From: CAZJWC01 sp964550125
GTDB lineage: Bacteria; Bacillota; Clostridia; Christensenellales; Borkfalkiaceae
Length of the DNA stretch: 64,000 nucleotides
Assembly: GCA_964550125.1 (NCBI GenBank)
Contig: CAZJWC010000002.1
Location: forward strand, 124,001 to 188,000
Direction: 5' to 3'
Positions within the stretch are counted from its first letter, which is position 1. Each line of letters starts with the position of its first letter. Position numbers and translations under genes: made by a program. The notes beneath the pieces were generated by a model that was not told the DNA's origin, did no database searches, and saw only the letters and a program-made list of their open reading frames with translations. Of the stretch, positions 1-7,656 are shown piece by piece.

Positions 1-390
1 GACGAGATTGCTGAACTTACTAAATATAAAGATGAAAGGATGAACCACGCAAAAGAAGTTTTAGCATTTGAACTTACTAAAATTGTTCACGGTGAGGAAA
101 AGGCTCAAAAGGCTTTAGAGCAAGTTAAGGGTGCTTTCGGTGGAGATGTTTCAACTATGCCATCTGTTGAAATTCCTATGGATACCCCCAGTATCATAAA
201 CGCAATGGTGCTTGCAAACGTTTGTAAATCGAACGGAGAAGCAAGACGATTGATTGAAGGTGGTGGAGTTATCGTTGATGACAATAAAATCGAGATGGGA
301 AAAGATTTAATTACGGACGAAATGAAATCCAAAGGAGAATTTATTTTGCATAAGGGCAAAAAAGTTCATATTAGAGTTATCTTAAAATAA
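1..390 (+). CDS. tyrS: Tyrosine--tRNA ligase, C-terminal part (5' end outside window)
   Basis: The reading frame is open from base 1 and ends at the TAA at 388-390, so only the last 129 residues are seen. The fragment carries the end of the anticodon-binding domain (alanine and glutamate rich, with a KIVHGEE stretch typical of bacterial TyrRS) followed by an S4 RNA-binding domain (SNGEARRLIEGGGV). TyrRS charges tRNA-Tyr in the cytoplasm. The catalytic domain with HIGH and KMSKS lies upstream and cannot be checked, nor can any T-box leader. A hairpin terminator follows at once, so tyrS ends its own transcription unit. Confidence 0.93.
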   Translation, partial: DEIAELTKYKDERMNHAKEVLAFELTKIVHGEEKAQKALEQVKGAFGGDVSTMPSVEIPMDTPSIINAMVLANVCKSNGEARRLIEGGGVIVDDNKIEMGKDLITDEMKSKGEFILHKGKKVHIRVILK

Positions 391-401
391 TATAAATAAG
401 T

Positions 402-432
402 AAAGTTGTCTACATAGTAGGCAACTTTATTG
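402..432 (+). terminator. Rho-independent terminator after tyrS
   Basis: An 11-bp stem (one G-T pair) with the arms AAAGTTGTCTA and TAGGCAACTTT encloses a short loop. The T-rich tail is short and interrupted (TTATTG), so it may leak. Confidence 0.7.
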
Positions 433-433
433 C

Positions 434-462
434 TTGTTAAAGGGTGATGTTTGTGTTATACT
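434..462 (+). promoter_or_regulatory. Sigma-A type promoter for yigZ-recX
   Basis: The -35 box TTGTTA (434-439) and the -10 box TATACT (457-462) are 17 bp apart. Transcription would begin near 469, downstream of a possible TTG start at 451. This favours the ATG at 484 for yigZ. Confidence 0.65.
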
Positions 463-483
463 TTTTGTATTAAAGGAAAGGTT

Positions 484-1113
484 ATGAAAGATTTTTTAAC
501 TATCAAAGGACAGTATGAGTGCGAGCAAGTGATTGAAAAGTCAAGGTTTATTACCTACTCAACTCATGTTGAAAGCGAGGATGAAGCAAAAAACTTTATA
601 TCTCAAATAAAAAAAATGCACCCTTTTGCTACTCATAATTGCTACGCATATATAGCAGATATAGAAGGAAATGTGGCGAGATTTAGTGATGACGGTGAGC
701 CTCAAGGTACGGCAGGCCTTCCTATGCTTTCTGTTTTAAAAAGCAAAAATTTAAGGCAAATTTGCACTGTGGTTACCCGTTACTTTGGAGGAATTAAACT
801 TGGTGCAGGTGGACTTGTTAGGGCGTATTCTTCAAGTGTAAGTCAAAATTTAGAGGGTGCAGAAGTTTGCAAGTATATGACTTGCAGTGAAGTTCACGCT
901 TGTGTGGGCTACGATATGATTGCCCCTATGCAAAATTTTTTAGAAAAAAACAGGACAATAATTCTTGATACTCTTTATAGCGATTTGGTAACATTTAAAT
1001 TGATTGTTGTTAGCGAAGAACTAAACGAGTATAAAATTAAACTTAATAACTATCTTAATGGAAAGGTGGAGATTATAGAAAAAGAGAGTTATTTTTATCC
1101 CTTTAAGGTTTAA
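484..1113 (+). CDS. yigZ: YigZ/IMPACT family protein
   Basis: This 209-aa protein belongs to the widespread YigZ (B. subtilis YvyE)/IMPACT family, whose biochemical role in bacteria is unsettled. The signature is clear: EKSRFI near the N-terminus, HNCYAYI, then DDGEPQGTAGLPML and TRYFGGIKLGAGGLVRAY, followed by a C-terminal ferredoxin-like domain. I chose the ATG at 484, which has AAAGGAAAGG just upstream; a TTG at 451 in the same frame lies before the predicted transcription start. One base separates its stop from recX, so the two are co-transcribed. Confidence 0.9.
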   Translation: MKDFLTIKGQYECEQVIEKSRFITYSTHVESEDEAKNFISQIKKMHPFATHNCYAYIADIEGNVARFSDDGEPQGTAGLPMLSVLKSKNLRQICTVVTRYFGGIKLGAGGLVRAYSSSVSQNLEGAEVCKYMTCSEVHACVGYDMIAPMQNFLEKNRTIILDTLYSDLVTFKLIVVSEELNEYKIKLNNYLNGKVEIIEKESYFYPFKV

Positions 1114-1114
1114 T

Positions 1115-1732
1115 ATGGCACAGATTACACAAATAACAAACTATAATAAAAGTAAATATAGGCTTACAGTTTATCTAGACGGGAAAAAGTTTTGCACTTT
1201 GGACAGACAAATTGTGGAAAACTCAAAAATTAAAGAGTTTGATTTTGTGGATAAAATTGTGCTTATCAACTTGCAATTTGACAATGAGAGAGATTATGCC
1301 CTTAAATTAGCCTTAAACTACCTTTCTAAATATTCGCAACCTAAAAAAATTGTGGAAAAGTACCTCTATGATAAAGGTTTTGTTTCAAAGGTTGTCCACT
1401 ACGCCGTTGAAAAATTAGAAGGGTACGGCTACATAAAAGATGAACTTTTTTGTGATGGCTATATTCAAAAAAATATCTCAACAAAAGGATTAAAGAGAAT
1501 AAAGTATGAATTAAAACGAAAAGGAGTTGCCAGCCAAATTATCGAGGAAAAAGTTGCAAACTACTCAATGGAAGATGAAAGTGAAGGGTGTATCCGTTAC
1601 TTAAACAAGTATTTTAGCAAAAAAGATTTTACTTATCAAAATCAACAAAAGGCAATTTGTCATTTACTTGCCAAAGGGTATGATTATTCAACAATAAAAA
1701 ATAGCATTAAAATAATTGAAGGTGAGAGATAA
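1115..1732 (+). CDS. recX: Regulatory protein RecX
   Basis: The 205-aa protein is made of the repeated three-helix units of RecX, with the typical pattern LxYLSKYSQPKKIVEKYLYDKG followed by a KLEGYGYIKDELF-like unit and a third, KGLKRIKYELKRKGV. RecX binds RecA filaments and limits or modulates recombinational repair; recA is not in the window. It is tightly coupled to yigZ (one-base gap). Its stop codon falls in the loop of the transcription terminator, so the last codons form the 5' arm of the hairpin. Confidence 0.88.
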   Translation: MAQITQITNYNKSKYRLTVYLDGKKFCTLDRQIVENSKIKEFDFVDKIVLINLQFDNERDYALKLALNYLSKYSQPKKIVEKYLYDKGFVSKVVHYAVEKLEGYGYIKDELFCDGYIQKNISTKGLKRIKYELKRKGVASQIIEEKVANYSMEDESEGCIRYLNKYFSKKDFTYQNQQKAICHLLAKGYDYSTIKNSIKIIEGER

Positions 1733-1745
1733 CTCTCACCTTTTT
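1721..1745 (+). terminator. Terminator overlapping the recX stop codon
   Basis: GGTGAGAG (1721-1728) pairs with CTCTCACC (1733-1740) and a T5 tract follows. The TAA stop at 1730-1732 is in the loop, so a translating ribosome would cover the 5' arm. Confidence 0.85.
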
Positions 1746-1749
1746 AAAT

Positions 1750-1782
1750 AGAAAAAGGCTACCACTAAAAAGCAATAGCCTT
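1750..1782 (-). terminator. Terminator after mazF
   Basis: Read on the minus strand, AAGGCTA and TAGCCTT pair around a 14-base loop and are followed by TTTTTC. The loop is long, but the site lies directly after the mazF stop and faces the recX terminator. Confidence 0.6.
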
Positions 1783-1785
1783 AGA

Positions 1786-2145
1786 TTATTTACAACCAAG
1801 CGATATTAAAAGCGCATTATCAACTTCGTGCATCATTTGAGGGGAAAGAGAACCTATTTTTTCTTTTAATCTTCTTTTGTCAATAGTTCTTATTTGTTCT
1901 AAAAGAATTACGCTATCTTTTGAAAGTCCATAAGTTTTTGAACTCAACTCAATATGGGTAGGAAGTTTTGCCTTTGTCATCTTGCTAGTAACTGCACCTA
2001 CAATAATAGTGGGACTATGTTTGTTCCCTATGTCGTTTTGAACTACGAGTACAGGTCTAATTCCTCCCTGCTCACTGCCTACAACGGGGCTTAAATCTGC
2101 ATAGTATAACTCCCCTCTTTTAATTGTAAAAGTGTATTCGTCCAT
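1786..2145 (-). CDS. mazF: MazF/PemK-family mRNA interferase (no antitoxin gene visible)
   Basis: The 119-aa protein starts with the family hallmark KRGELYYADLSPVVGSEQ, continues with GGIRPVLVVQND and the SPTIIV strand, and ends with the LLEQIRTIDKRRL helix region seen in Bacillus NdoA (EndoA). It should be a sequence-specific endoribonuclease that cuts mRNA. In Bacillus the antitoxin (EndoAI) is encoded directly upstream. Here the 239 bp between mazF and the divergent lgt hold no convincing antitoxin gene; only a 30-codon hydrophobic frame without a Shine-Dalgarno site is present. The toxin is therefore an orphan, or its antitoxin lies elsewhere. Confidence 0.9.
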   Translation of the reverse strand: MDEYTFTIKRGELYYADLSPVVGSEQGGIRPVLVVQNDIGNKHSPTIIVGAVTSKMTKAKLPTHIELSSKTYGLSKDSVILLEQIRTIDKRRLKEKIGSLSPQMMHEVDNALLISLGCK

Positions 2146-2322
2146 AATTTTTTTCCATTGTAAGCTATTATTTTGCAGTTATATTAACTATTATATACTT
2201 ATGCAAAAAATAAGTTAAAGTTGATATCAATGCAACGCTTACAAAAATAATTTTTTCCATTTGTTATAAGTTTATACTCACAAACTTGAATTTTTCTTGT
2301 TTTATTTTGAAAACTCAATTAG

Positions 2323-2351
2323 TTTACAAAAAAAATCGTATGTGCTATAAT
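2323..2351 (+). promoter_or_regulatory. Sigma-A promoter for the lgt operon
   Basis: TTTACA (2323-2328), 17 bp, TATAAT (2346-2351). AGGAGT at 2371-2376 then serves the lgt ATG at 2385. Confidence 0.8.
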
Positions 2352-2384
2352 GACTGAAATAGGACTTTTTAGGAGTATAATTCA

Positions 2385-3329
2385 ATGAATTTACTAAATC
2401 CTCACTTTACCATTTTTGGTATAGATGTGTATTACTATGCAGTAATAATCGTAACGGGTATGGTGCTTGCATCCGTATTGACGGCTGTCTTGTTTCACCA
2501 CAGAAATATCAAATACGATTTAATTTTAGACTTTTTTGTGGCAGTTATTCCACTTGCTTTGGTTGGGGCAAGAGTTTTTTACTGTGTAACTGACGGTGTT
2601 CCTTTTTCACAATGGATTACAGGAATTAAAAGTGGTGGACTCTCAATCATTGGTGGCGTAATGGGTGGCGCTTGTGGTATTGCAATAGTTTGTCTTATTA
2701 AAAAGATTAACTTTTTTAGAATTGCTGACTGCATTTTGCCTAATGTTTTTTTAGGTCAAGCGATTGGAAGATGGGGCAACTTTGTAAACCAAGAAGTTTA
2801 CGGCAAACTAATTACAAACCCTAGTTGGCAATTTTTTCCTGCTGGTGTTTTGATTGACGGAGAGTGGCATGTTGCCTTATTCTTTATCGAATCTATAATA
2901 AACTTAACTTTCTTTGTTTTGCTTTTTATATTTGCTTGGAAGTACAAGAAAAAACCTATCGGCTTGATTACAGGTGCATATCTATTTTTATATGGAATAG
3001 TCCGTACTATTATGGAGCCTTTGCGAGATGCTGAATTTATTCTTGGCAGTGGTGGGGTTAAGTCCTCACAAGTAATGAGTATTATATTTATGATTGCAGG
3101 TATTGCCATTATCGTAACCCAACTTGTACTAAATAAAAAGAAGGAAGGTGTGTTCTTTGGCTCCGTAAATGGTGAGAGCGATGGCACACTACCGAGAATT
3201 GGCGACTGGACTGACATTGATAAAAAGAGAGAAGAAAAGGCAAAATTAGAAAAAGAAAATTCTAATGAGCAAAAAGTTGAGGTTGAAAAAAAATCAACCG
3301 AAGAAGAAAGTGTAAAAGAAGATAATTAA
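2385..3329 (+). CDS. lgt: Prolipoprotein diacylglyceryl transferase
   Basis: This polytopic membrane enzyme moves a diacylglyceryl group from phosphatidylglycerol to the lipobox cysteine of pre-lipoproteins, the first step of lipoprotein maturation. The Lgt signature GRWGNFVNQEVYG is at residues 128-140 and GARVFY at 61-66; seven hydrophobic segments can be counted. At 314 aa it is longer than usual because of a charged tail (about residues 250-314) rich in Lys and Glu. The tail ends in KEDN and shows no recognisable domain. It is the first gene of the run lgt-pncB-coiled-coil gene-lspA-rluD and shares a pathway with lspA three genes downstream. Confidence 0.96.
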   Translation: MNLLNPHFTIFGIDVYYYAVIIVTGMVLASVLTAVLFHHRNIKYDLILDFFVAVIPLALVGARVFYCVTDGVPFSQWITGIKSGGLSIIGGVMGGACGIAIVCLIKKINFFRIADCILPNVFLGQAIGRWGNFVNQEVYGKLITNPSWQFFPAGVLIDGEWHVALFFIESIINLTFFVLLFIFAWKYKKKPIGLITGAYLFLYGIVRTIMEPLRDAEFILGSGGVKSSQVMSIIFMIAGIAIIVTQLVLNKKKEGVFFGSVNGESDGTLPRIGDWTDIDKKREEKAKLEKENSNEQKVEVEKKSTEEESVKEDN

Positions 3330-3356
3330 ATATAGACAATAAAAAGGTGAATTAAA

Positions 3357-4784
3357 ATGAGAAATCTTACTTTATTGACTGACCTTTATCAGTTAACTAT
3401 GATGTATGGATATTACAAAAAAGGTATGCACAGCAAGGAAGTTTGCTTTGATGTGTTTTTTAGACAAAACGATATTATAACTTATTCAATCGCGGCCGGC
3501 TTAGAGCAAGCAGTTGATTACATTATGAATTTAAATTTTTCAAAAGAAGATATTGAGTACTTGCGTGGACTAAATCTTTTTGATGAGGACTTTTTAAAAA
3601 TACTTAAAAACTTTAAGTTTACAGGAGATATGTATTCTGTTAAAGAAGGAACTTTGGTTTTCCCTGGAGAGCCTATCGTTACAATAAAAGCCCCTTTGTA
3701 TGAGGCACAACTTGTTGAAACGGCTTTACTTAACATAATCAATCACCAAACATTAATTGCAACAAAAGCATCAAAAATTTGTTCTGCTGCGGGTAAAGGA
3801 GCAGTTATGGAATTTGGCTTACGCCGTGCTCAAGGACCTGACGCTGGTATCAATGGTGCAAGAGCAGCCGTTATAGGTGGCTGTACTTCAACTTCAAATG
3901 TAATTGCAGGTAAAATGTTTGATATTCCCGTTGCAGGTACTATGGCTCACAGTTGGGTAATGAACTTTGAAACAGAGTTTGACGCATTTATGGCTTACGC
4001 TGATATTTACCCTGATAACTGTCTAGTTTTGGTTGATACTTACGATACTTTAAAAAGTGGCGTACCCTCTGCAATTAGATGTTTTGATGAACTTGTAAAA
4101 AGAGGTCATAAACCCAAGGGAATTAGACTTGACAGTGGCGACCTTGCTTACCTATCTAAAAAAGCAAGAGAAATGCTTGATAACGCTGGTTATAAAGATG
4201 CTATTATTTGTGCCTCTGGCGACCTTGATGAAAACTCAATCAATGCTTTAATGCAACAGGGTGCAAAGATTGACCTTTGGGGTGTTGGTACTAAACTTAT
4301 TACAAGTGAAGATATGCCTGCTTTGGGTGGTGTATATAAACTTTCAGCAGTATGGGAAAACGGAGTAGAAATCCCCAAAATTAAATTGTCTGACAATTCA
4401 GTAAAAATTACTAACCCCTCGTTTAAAGATGTTTATAGAATTTACGATAAGGAAACTAACAAGGCACAAGCCGACCTAATCGTTCGTCGTGGAGAAACTT
4501 TTGATGAAAACGAACCTCTAACAATTTTTCACCCCGTAGACACTTGGAAAAAGAGAACTTTAACTAATTATACTATGAAATCAATTATTGTTAAGGTAAT
4601 TGAAAAGGGTAAACTTATTTATACTTTACCTACTCTTAAACAGATTAAGGAACACGTTCGTGAAGAAATGTCAACTTTCTGGGACGAATATAAGCGTCTT
4701 ACAATGCCTCATTTATATAAGGTTGACCTTTCTCAAAAGTTATATACTTTAAAAAAGGATTTGATGGAGGGGCTTCGTAACTAA
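3357..4784 (+). CDS. pncB: Nicotinate phosphoribosyltransferase
   Basis: The 475-aa enzyme joins nicotinate with PRPP to give nicotinate mononucleotide, the entry step of NAD salvage. The N-terminus LLTDLYQLTMMYGYY and the segments TMAHSWVMNF, IRLDSGDLAYLSKKAREML and ASGDLDENSI are standard for the family, and the length is normal. AAAGGTGA lies 7 bases before the ATG. It follows lgt by 27 bases with no terminator or promoter between them, so it is probably transcribed with lgt although the pathways are unrelated. Confidence 0.95.
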   Translation: MRNLTLLTDLYQLTMMYGYYKKGMHSKEVCFDVFFRQNDIITYSIAAGLEQAVDYIMNLNFSKEDIEYLRGLNLFDEDFLKILKNFKFTGDMYSVKEGTLVFPGEPIVTIKAPLYEAQLVETALLNIINHQTLIATKASKICSAAGKGAVMEFGLRRAQGPDAGINGARAAVIGGCTSTSNVIAGKMFDIPVAGTMAHSWVMNFETEFDAFMAYADIYPDNCLVLVDTYDTLKSGVPSAIRCFDELVKRGHKPKGIRLDSGDLAYLSKKAREMLDNAGYKDAIICASGDLDENSINALMQQGAKIDLWGVGTKLITSEDMPALGGVYKLSAVWENGVEIPKIKLSDNSVKITNPSFKDVYRIYDKETNKAQADLIVRRGETFDENEPLTIFHPVDTWKKRTLTNYTMKSIIVKVIEKGKLIYTLPTLKQIKEHVREEMSTFWDEYKRLTMPHLYKVDLSQKLYTLKKDLMEGLRN

Positions 4785-4798
4785 AGCCAAAATCAAAA

Positions 4799-5377
4799 AT
4801 GGGAAGTGAAAAGGATAAAATAACTGAAATCACTGCTCGTTATGAGGAAATGCTTGAAAATCAAAAAGACATAATAAATTCTCTTAAAGAGCAAAACAAG
4901 GAACTTGTTGCTGAAAACAAGCAATACAGAGATAGAGAGAAAAAAATAATAGATGCACTTTTAAAATCTCAACAGTCTTATGATGAGATTAAAGAGGTTG
5001 CCCAAAAAACTTCTCTAAACGAATATAATCGTTTACAACTTATTGCCCATAAATGTGAAAGGATAGTTTCTAGAATTTTAAACAAGTACCCTAATGACGA
5101 GGAGATGGAAAGGTTTATCTCTTTCACGAACAAGTTAAACCAAATTTTCATAAGAATTGAAGATGAAAATTATAGAGAAGCAACTTTACTAAAAGAGGGT
5201 AGTTTGCAGGCGATTGAAATTGAGTGCAGTAAACTTGAAAGCCAAAAGATTATCAATAATCTTGAAAATGAAAAGCAAGATTCAAATACTGTTTTTGATA
5301 TGAACGCTGTGCTAAACCCCGATAAAAGTAAACTTGATTTACAAGAATTATGCAAGGAGTTAGGAGTAAGTGACTAA
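4799..5377 (+). CDS. Coiled-coil protein of unknown function
   Basis: I do not recognise this 192-aa protein. Residues 1-75 form a strong heptad-rich coiled coil with few hydrophobics outside the a/d pattern; a middle helical region and a short C-terminal tail follow (about 165-192, ending KELGVSD). There is no signal peptide or membrane segment. The general shape recalls DivIVA-like cell-division scaffolds, but the diagnostic DivIVA N-terminal motif is absent. No good Shine-Dalgarno site precedes the ATG at 4799; GGAGGGG lies 26-32 bases upstream inside pncB. Its last 8 bases overlap the GTG start of lspA, implying translational coupling. Confidence 0.75.
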   Translation: MGSEKDKITEITARYEEMLENQKDIINSLKEQNKELVAENKQYRDREKKIIDALLKSQQSYDEIKEVAQKTSLNEYNRLQLIAHKCERIVSRILNKYPNDEEMERFISFTNKLNQIFIRIEDENYREATLLKEGSLQAIEIECSKLESQKIINNLENEKQDSNTVFDMNAVLNPDKSKLDLQELCKELGVSD

Positions 5378-5930
5378 ACAAAAATTAAGTATAAAAACTA
5401 TTTTAACAATGACTTTAATATTTGCCGTATTAGTTTTCGTTGACCTTATCACAAAATATTTAGCCTCTTTAAACGGTGGCTGTAATATTATGATAATTGA
5501 TGGCTTTTTCGGTTTTGTATATGACACAAACAAAGGTGCTTCCTTCTCTTTTTTGTCAAATGTGGACTGGGGCATATACCTTTTAATTGCTATTTCAATA
5601 TTGGCTAGTGTTGCGCTTTTTGTTTACCTTTTCTTTATTCCTGAAGAAAACTGGTTATATAGAATAATTATCATTTTAATTTGTGCAGGTGCTTTTGCAA
5701 ACCTAATTGATAGAGCATTACTACTTGAAGTGAGGGACTTTTTATATTTCCCTTGGTTTGCAAATTGCAATATTGCTGATGTTTATGTAGTAGTTGGTGC
5801 TGTACTTTTTGCGCTATATGTTGTCTTTTGGGATAAAGATTGTTTGGTTAATATAATCAAAGCAGAGAGTCAAGCAAAAAAAGAACAAAAGCAAAATGAT
5901 GAAGTAGATAAAGAAGATAAAAATGGATAA
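5370..5930 (+). CDS. lspA: Lipoprotein signal peptidase (signal peptidase II)
   Basis: LspA cleaves the signal peptide of diacylglyceryl-modified lipoproteins in the membrane, the step after Lgt. Four hydrophobic segments, the early FVDLITKYLA motif, NKGASFS at 54-60, and the two catalytic aspartates in VRDFLYF (D123) and CNIADVYV (D137) are all present. The start is GTG at 5370, with AAGGAGT at 5354-5360 inside the previous gene. The last 30 residues are a charged Lys/Glu/Asp tail, much like the one on Lgt. The gene overlaps its upstream neighbour by 8 bases and rluD downstream by 8 bases. Confidence 0.95.
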   Translation: MTKQKLSIKTILTMTLIFAVLVFVDLITKYLASLNGGCNIMIIDGFFGFVYDTNKGASFSFLSNVDWGIYLLIAISILASVALFVYLFFIPEENWLYRIIIILICAGAFANLIDRALLLEVRDFLYFPWFANCNIADVYVVVGAVLFALYVVFWDKDCLVNIIKAESQAKKEQKQNDEVDKEDKNG

Positions 5931-6825
5931 GCAATTTTTCGTTGTAGAAGAAAAGTTTGATAGACTTGACCTTTTCTTAACTGAAAATTTAGAAGATTTA
6001 ACTCGTTCAGCGATTAAAAAATTGATTGACGGAAACAAAGTTTTAGTCAATGAAAGACCTTGTAAAGCAGGTCTTTCTTTGTATATAGGAGATAGAATTC
6101 AGGTTGAACTCCCTGAACCTGTTAAACTTGATTTAACCCCTGAAGATATCCCCCTTGATATTATCTATCAAGATGAAGATTTTGCTATCATAAACAAACA
6201 GCAGGGCTTAACCGTTCATGCAGGTGCAGGAAATATGAGTGGCACTTTGGTAAACGCGCTTTTGTTTCATCTTGATAAATTAAGTGGAATAAACGGGGTT
6301 ATTAGACCGGGGATTGTGCATAGAATAGACAAAGACACTTCTGGTTTGCTAGTGGTTGCAAAAAACGATAAAGCGCATCTTTCTCTTTCAAGTCAAATTG
6401 CAACAAAAACTTGTTTTCGCAAATACCTTGCTCTTTGTGAGGGTATATTTAAAGAGGACAGTGGAAAGATTGAAACAAATATAGGTCGTTCCCCTAGCGA
6501 TAGAGTAAAAATGGCAGTTGTTAAAGAGGGAAAGCACGCTATAACTCATTATAAGGTTTTGCAAAGGTTTGAAAAAGGTTACACTTTGGTTGAGTTTAAA
6601 CTTGAAACGGGTAGAACTCATCAAATTAGAGTACACTCTCGTTATATAGGACACGCTATTGTTGGCGATAAGGTTTACAATCCAAAGCCTGATAAGTTTG
6701 GACTGAACGGACAACTTTTACACGCTTATGAACTTGAACTTAATCATCCAACTACTAATGAAAGGCTTACTTTCAATGCGCCTTTACCCAAGTATTTTGA
6801 AGATGTTCTTGATAAAATAAAATAA
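5923..6825 (+). CDS. rluD: RluA-family 23S rRNA pseudouridine synthase
   Basis: This 300-aa enzyme converts uridine to pseudouridine, most likely in 23S rRNA. It has an N-terminal S4 domain (about 12-70) and the catalytic domain with HRIDKDTSGLLVVAKN at 133-148, where D136 is the expected nucleophile. ETGRTHQIRVH further on completes the family signature. The placement directly after lspA matches B. subtilis ylyB. The exact target uridine cannot be told from sequence. The ATG overlaps the end of lspA. Confidence 0.93.
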   Translation: MDKQFFVVEEKFDRLDLFLTENLEDLTRSAIKKLIDGNKVLVNERPCKAGLSLYIGDRIQVELPEPVKLDLTPEDIPLDIIYQDEDFAIINKQQGLTVHAGAGNMSGTLVNALLFHLDKLSGINGVIRPGIVHRIDKDTSGLLVVAKNDKAHLSLSSQIATKTCFRKYLALCEGIFKEDSGKIETNIGRSPSDRVKMAVVKEGKHAITHYKVLQRFEKGYTLVEFKLETGRTHQIRVHSRYIGHAIVGDKVYNPKPDKFGLNGQLLHAYELELNHPTTNERLTFNAPLPKYFEDVLDKIK

Positions 6826-6854
6826 CAAAAGATTTTTAAAATTGAGATTTTTTT

Positions 6855-6876
6855 ACATTTAATTAAGATTAAATGT
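6855..6876. repeat. 22-bp perfect inverted repeat beside a promoter
   Basis: ACATTTAAT and ATTAAATGT flank a 4-base spacer and end 5 bp before the -35 box at 6882. It has no T-tract like the other terminators here and may be an operator; as an AT-only-looking hairpin it could also be a weak rluD terminator. Confidence 0.4.
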
Positions 6877-6881
6877 ATTCG

Positions 6882-6910
6882 TTGACAATTATAAAAATTA
6901 TTGTTATTCT
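6882..6910 (+). promoter_or_regulatory. Sigma-A promoter for the 102-aa membrane protein
   Basis: Consensus TTGACA (6882-6887), 17 bp, TATTCT (6905-6910). A palindrome sits immediately upstream. Confidence 0.75.
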
Positions 6911-6939
6911 ATATATGAAAAAATTTAAAGGAGTTTATT

Positions 6940-7248
6940 ATGAGCAGAGAATCTAATAGTTTAGTTCGTATCTGTGCTTTTATTGCACTTATAATTTTAG
7001 GAATTTTCGCCGCTTTATCATTGATATCTTGGTTTGGTGGAGTTACAGGCTGGTATAGTTTTTCAGGTGGTAAAATCTTTAATGTGCTTGGCATAGTAAA
7101 AGATATTGCTTTGGTAATCGTACTTGTGTTAGCCGCATGGGATTATACAAAGGACAAGGGAAGAAGTACTGTTACTTTCTTTTGGGTAGCAGTTATTCTA
7201 ATTTTATGTATGTACTTCGTTCCTCAAATTTACAACGCTTTAAAATAG
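6940..7248 (+). CDS. Small three-helix membrane protein, unknown function
   Basis: I do not recognise this 102-aa protein. Three hydrophobic segments are evident at about 10-31, 46-68 and 77-97, with short charged linkers (WDYTKDKGRS between the second and third). AAAGGAG sits 7 bases before the ATG. It is a single-gene unit with its own strong promoter and terminator, which supports it being a real, well-expressed gene. The strong promoter, small size and a possible operator resemble stress- or envelope-related small membrane proteins, but that is inference. Confidence 0.8.
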   Translation: MSRESNSLVRICAFIALIILGIFAALSLISWFGGVTGWYSFSGGKIFNVLGIVKDIALVIVLVLAAWDYTKDKGRSTVTFFWVAVILILCMYFVPQIYNALK

Positions 7249-7254
7249 AAATAA

Positions 7255-7289
7255 AAGCACTATATCTTTGATATAGTGCTTATTTTTTA
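7255..7289 (+). terminator. Terminator after the 102-aa membrane gene
   Basis: A 12-bp perfect stem AAGCACTATATC/GATATAGTGCTT with a TTT loop is followed by ATTTTTT. Confidence 0.9.
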
Positions 7290-7292
7290 AAT

Positions 7293-7327
7293 ATTAAATA
7301 AAAACCTCTCTTATTTAAGAGAGGTTT
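7293..7327 (-). terminator. Terminator after the small lipoprotein gene
   Basis: On the minus strand a 12-bp perfect stem (AAACCTCTCTTA/TAAGAGAGGTTT) runs into TTTTTATTT. Confidence 0.85.
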
Positions 7328-7354
7328 AAAAATATATTTTTTATAGAAAACTGT

Positions 7355-7540
7355 TTATTCACAATAAGTTGTAAAATCAATACTTTCAGTAACAGGTTCA
7401 CTAAAAGTGGCACTTTCTCTGTTTTCAAAAATTGAAATATTTGAGTTTGACAACATTGCTATCGTTGACACTGTGCATGAGCAAAGTGTAAATAACAAAG
7501 TTGAAATTATTAAAACTGTAAGTGCCTTTATCTTTTTCAT
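7355..7540 (-). CDS. Small predicted lipoprotein
   Basis: This 61-aa protein starts MKKIKALTVLIISTLLF and reaches the lipobox-like LCSC, giving a short mature peptide with no known domain. AAAGGATG lies about 9 bases before the ATG, and a strong hairpin terminator follows the gene. These three signals together make it a real gene despite its size. Lgt and LspA, encoded earlier in this window, would process it. An overlapping plus-strand frame of 64 codons has no such support. Function unknown. Confidence 0.75.
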   Translation of the reverse strand: MKKIKALTVLIISTLLFTLCSCTVSTIAMLSNSNISIFENRESATFSEPVTESIDFTTYCE

Positions 7541-7656
7541 TTATTTAACATCCTTTCATATTGTTATATATATTTTATCATATAATATTAGCAAAATTTA
7601 AGAAAATGGTGTAATAATTTAATGAAAAATGTAAAAACTGTGTGAAAACTCAGTCG

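Noticed and set aside
2168..2260. 30-codon hydrophobic minus-strand frame upstream of mazF, considered as an antitoxin
   Set aside because: No Shine-Dalgarno site, and a hydrophobic peptide does not look like a MazE/EndoAI-type antitoxin.
2798..3217. 139-codon frame antisense to lgt
   Set aside because: Shadow of the conserved lgt reading frame.
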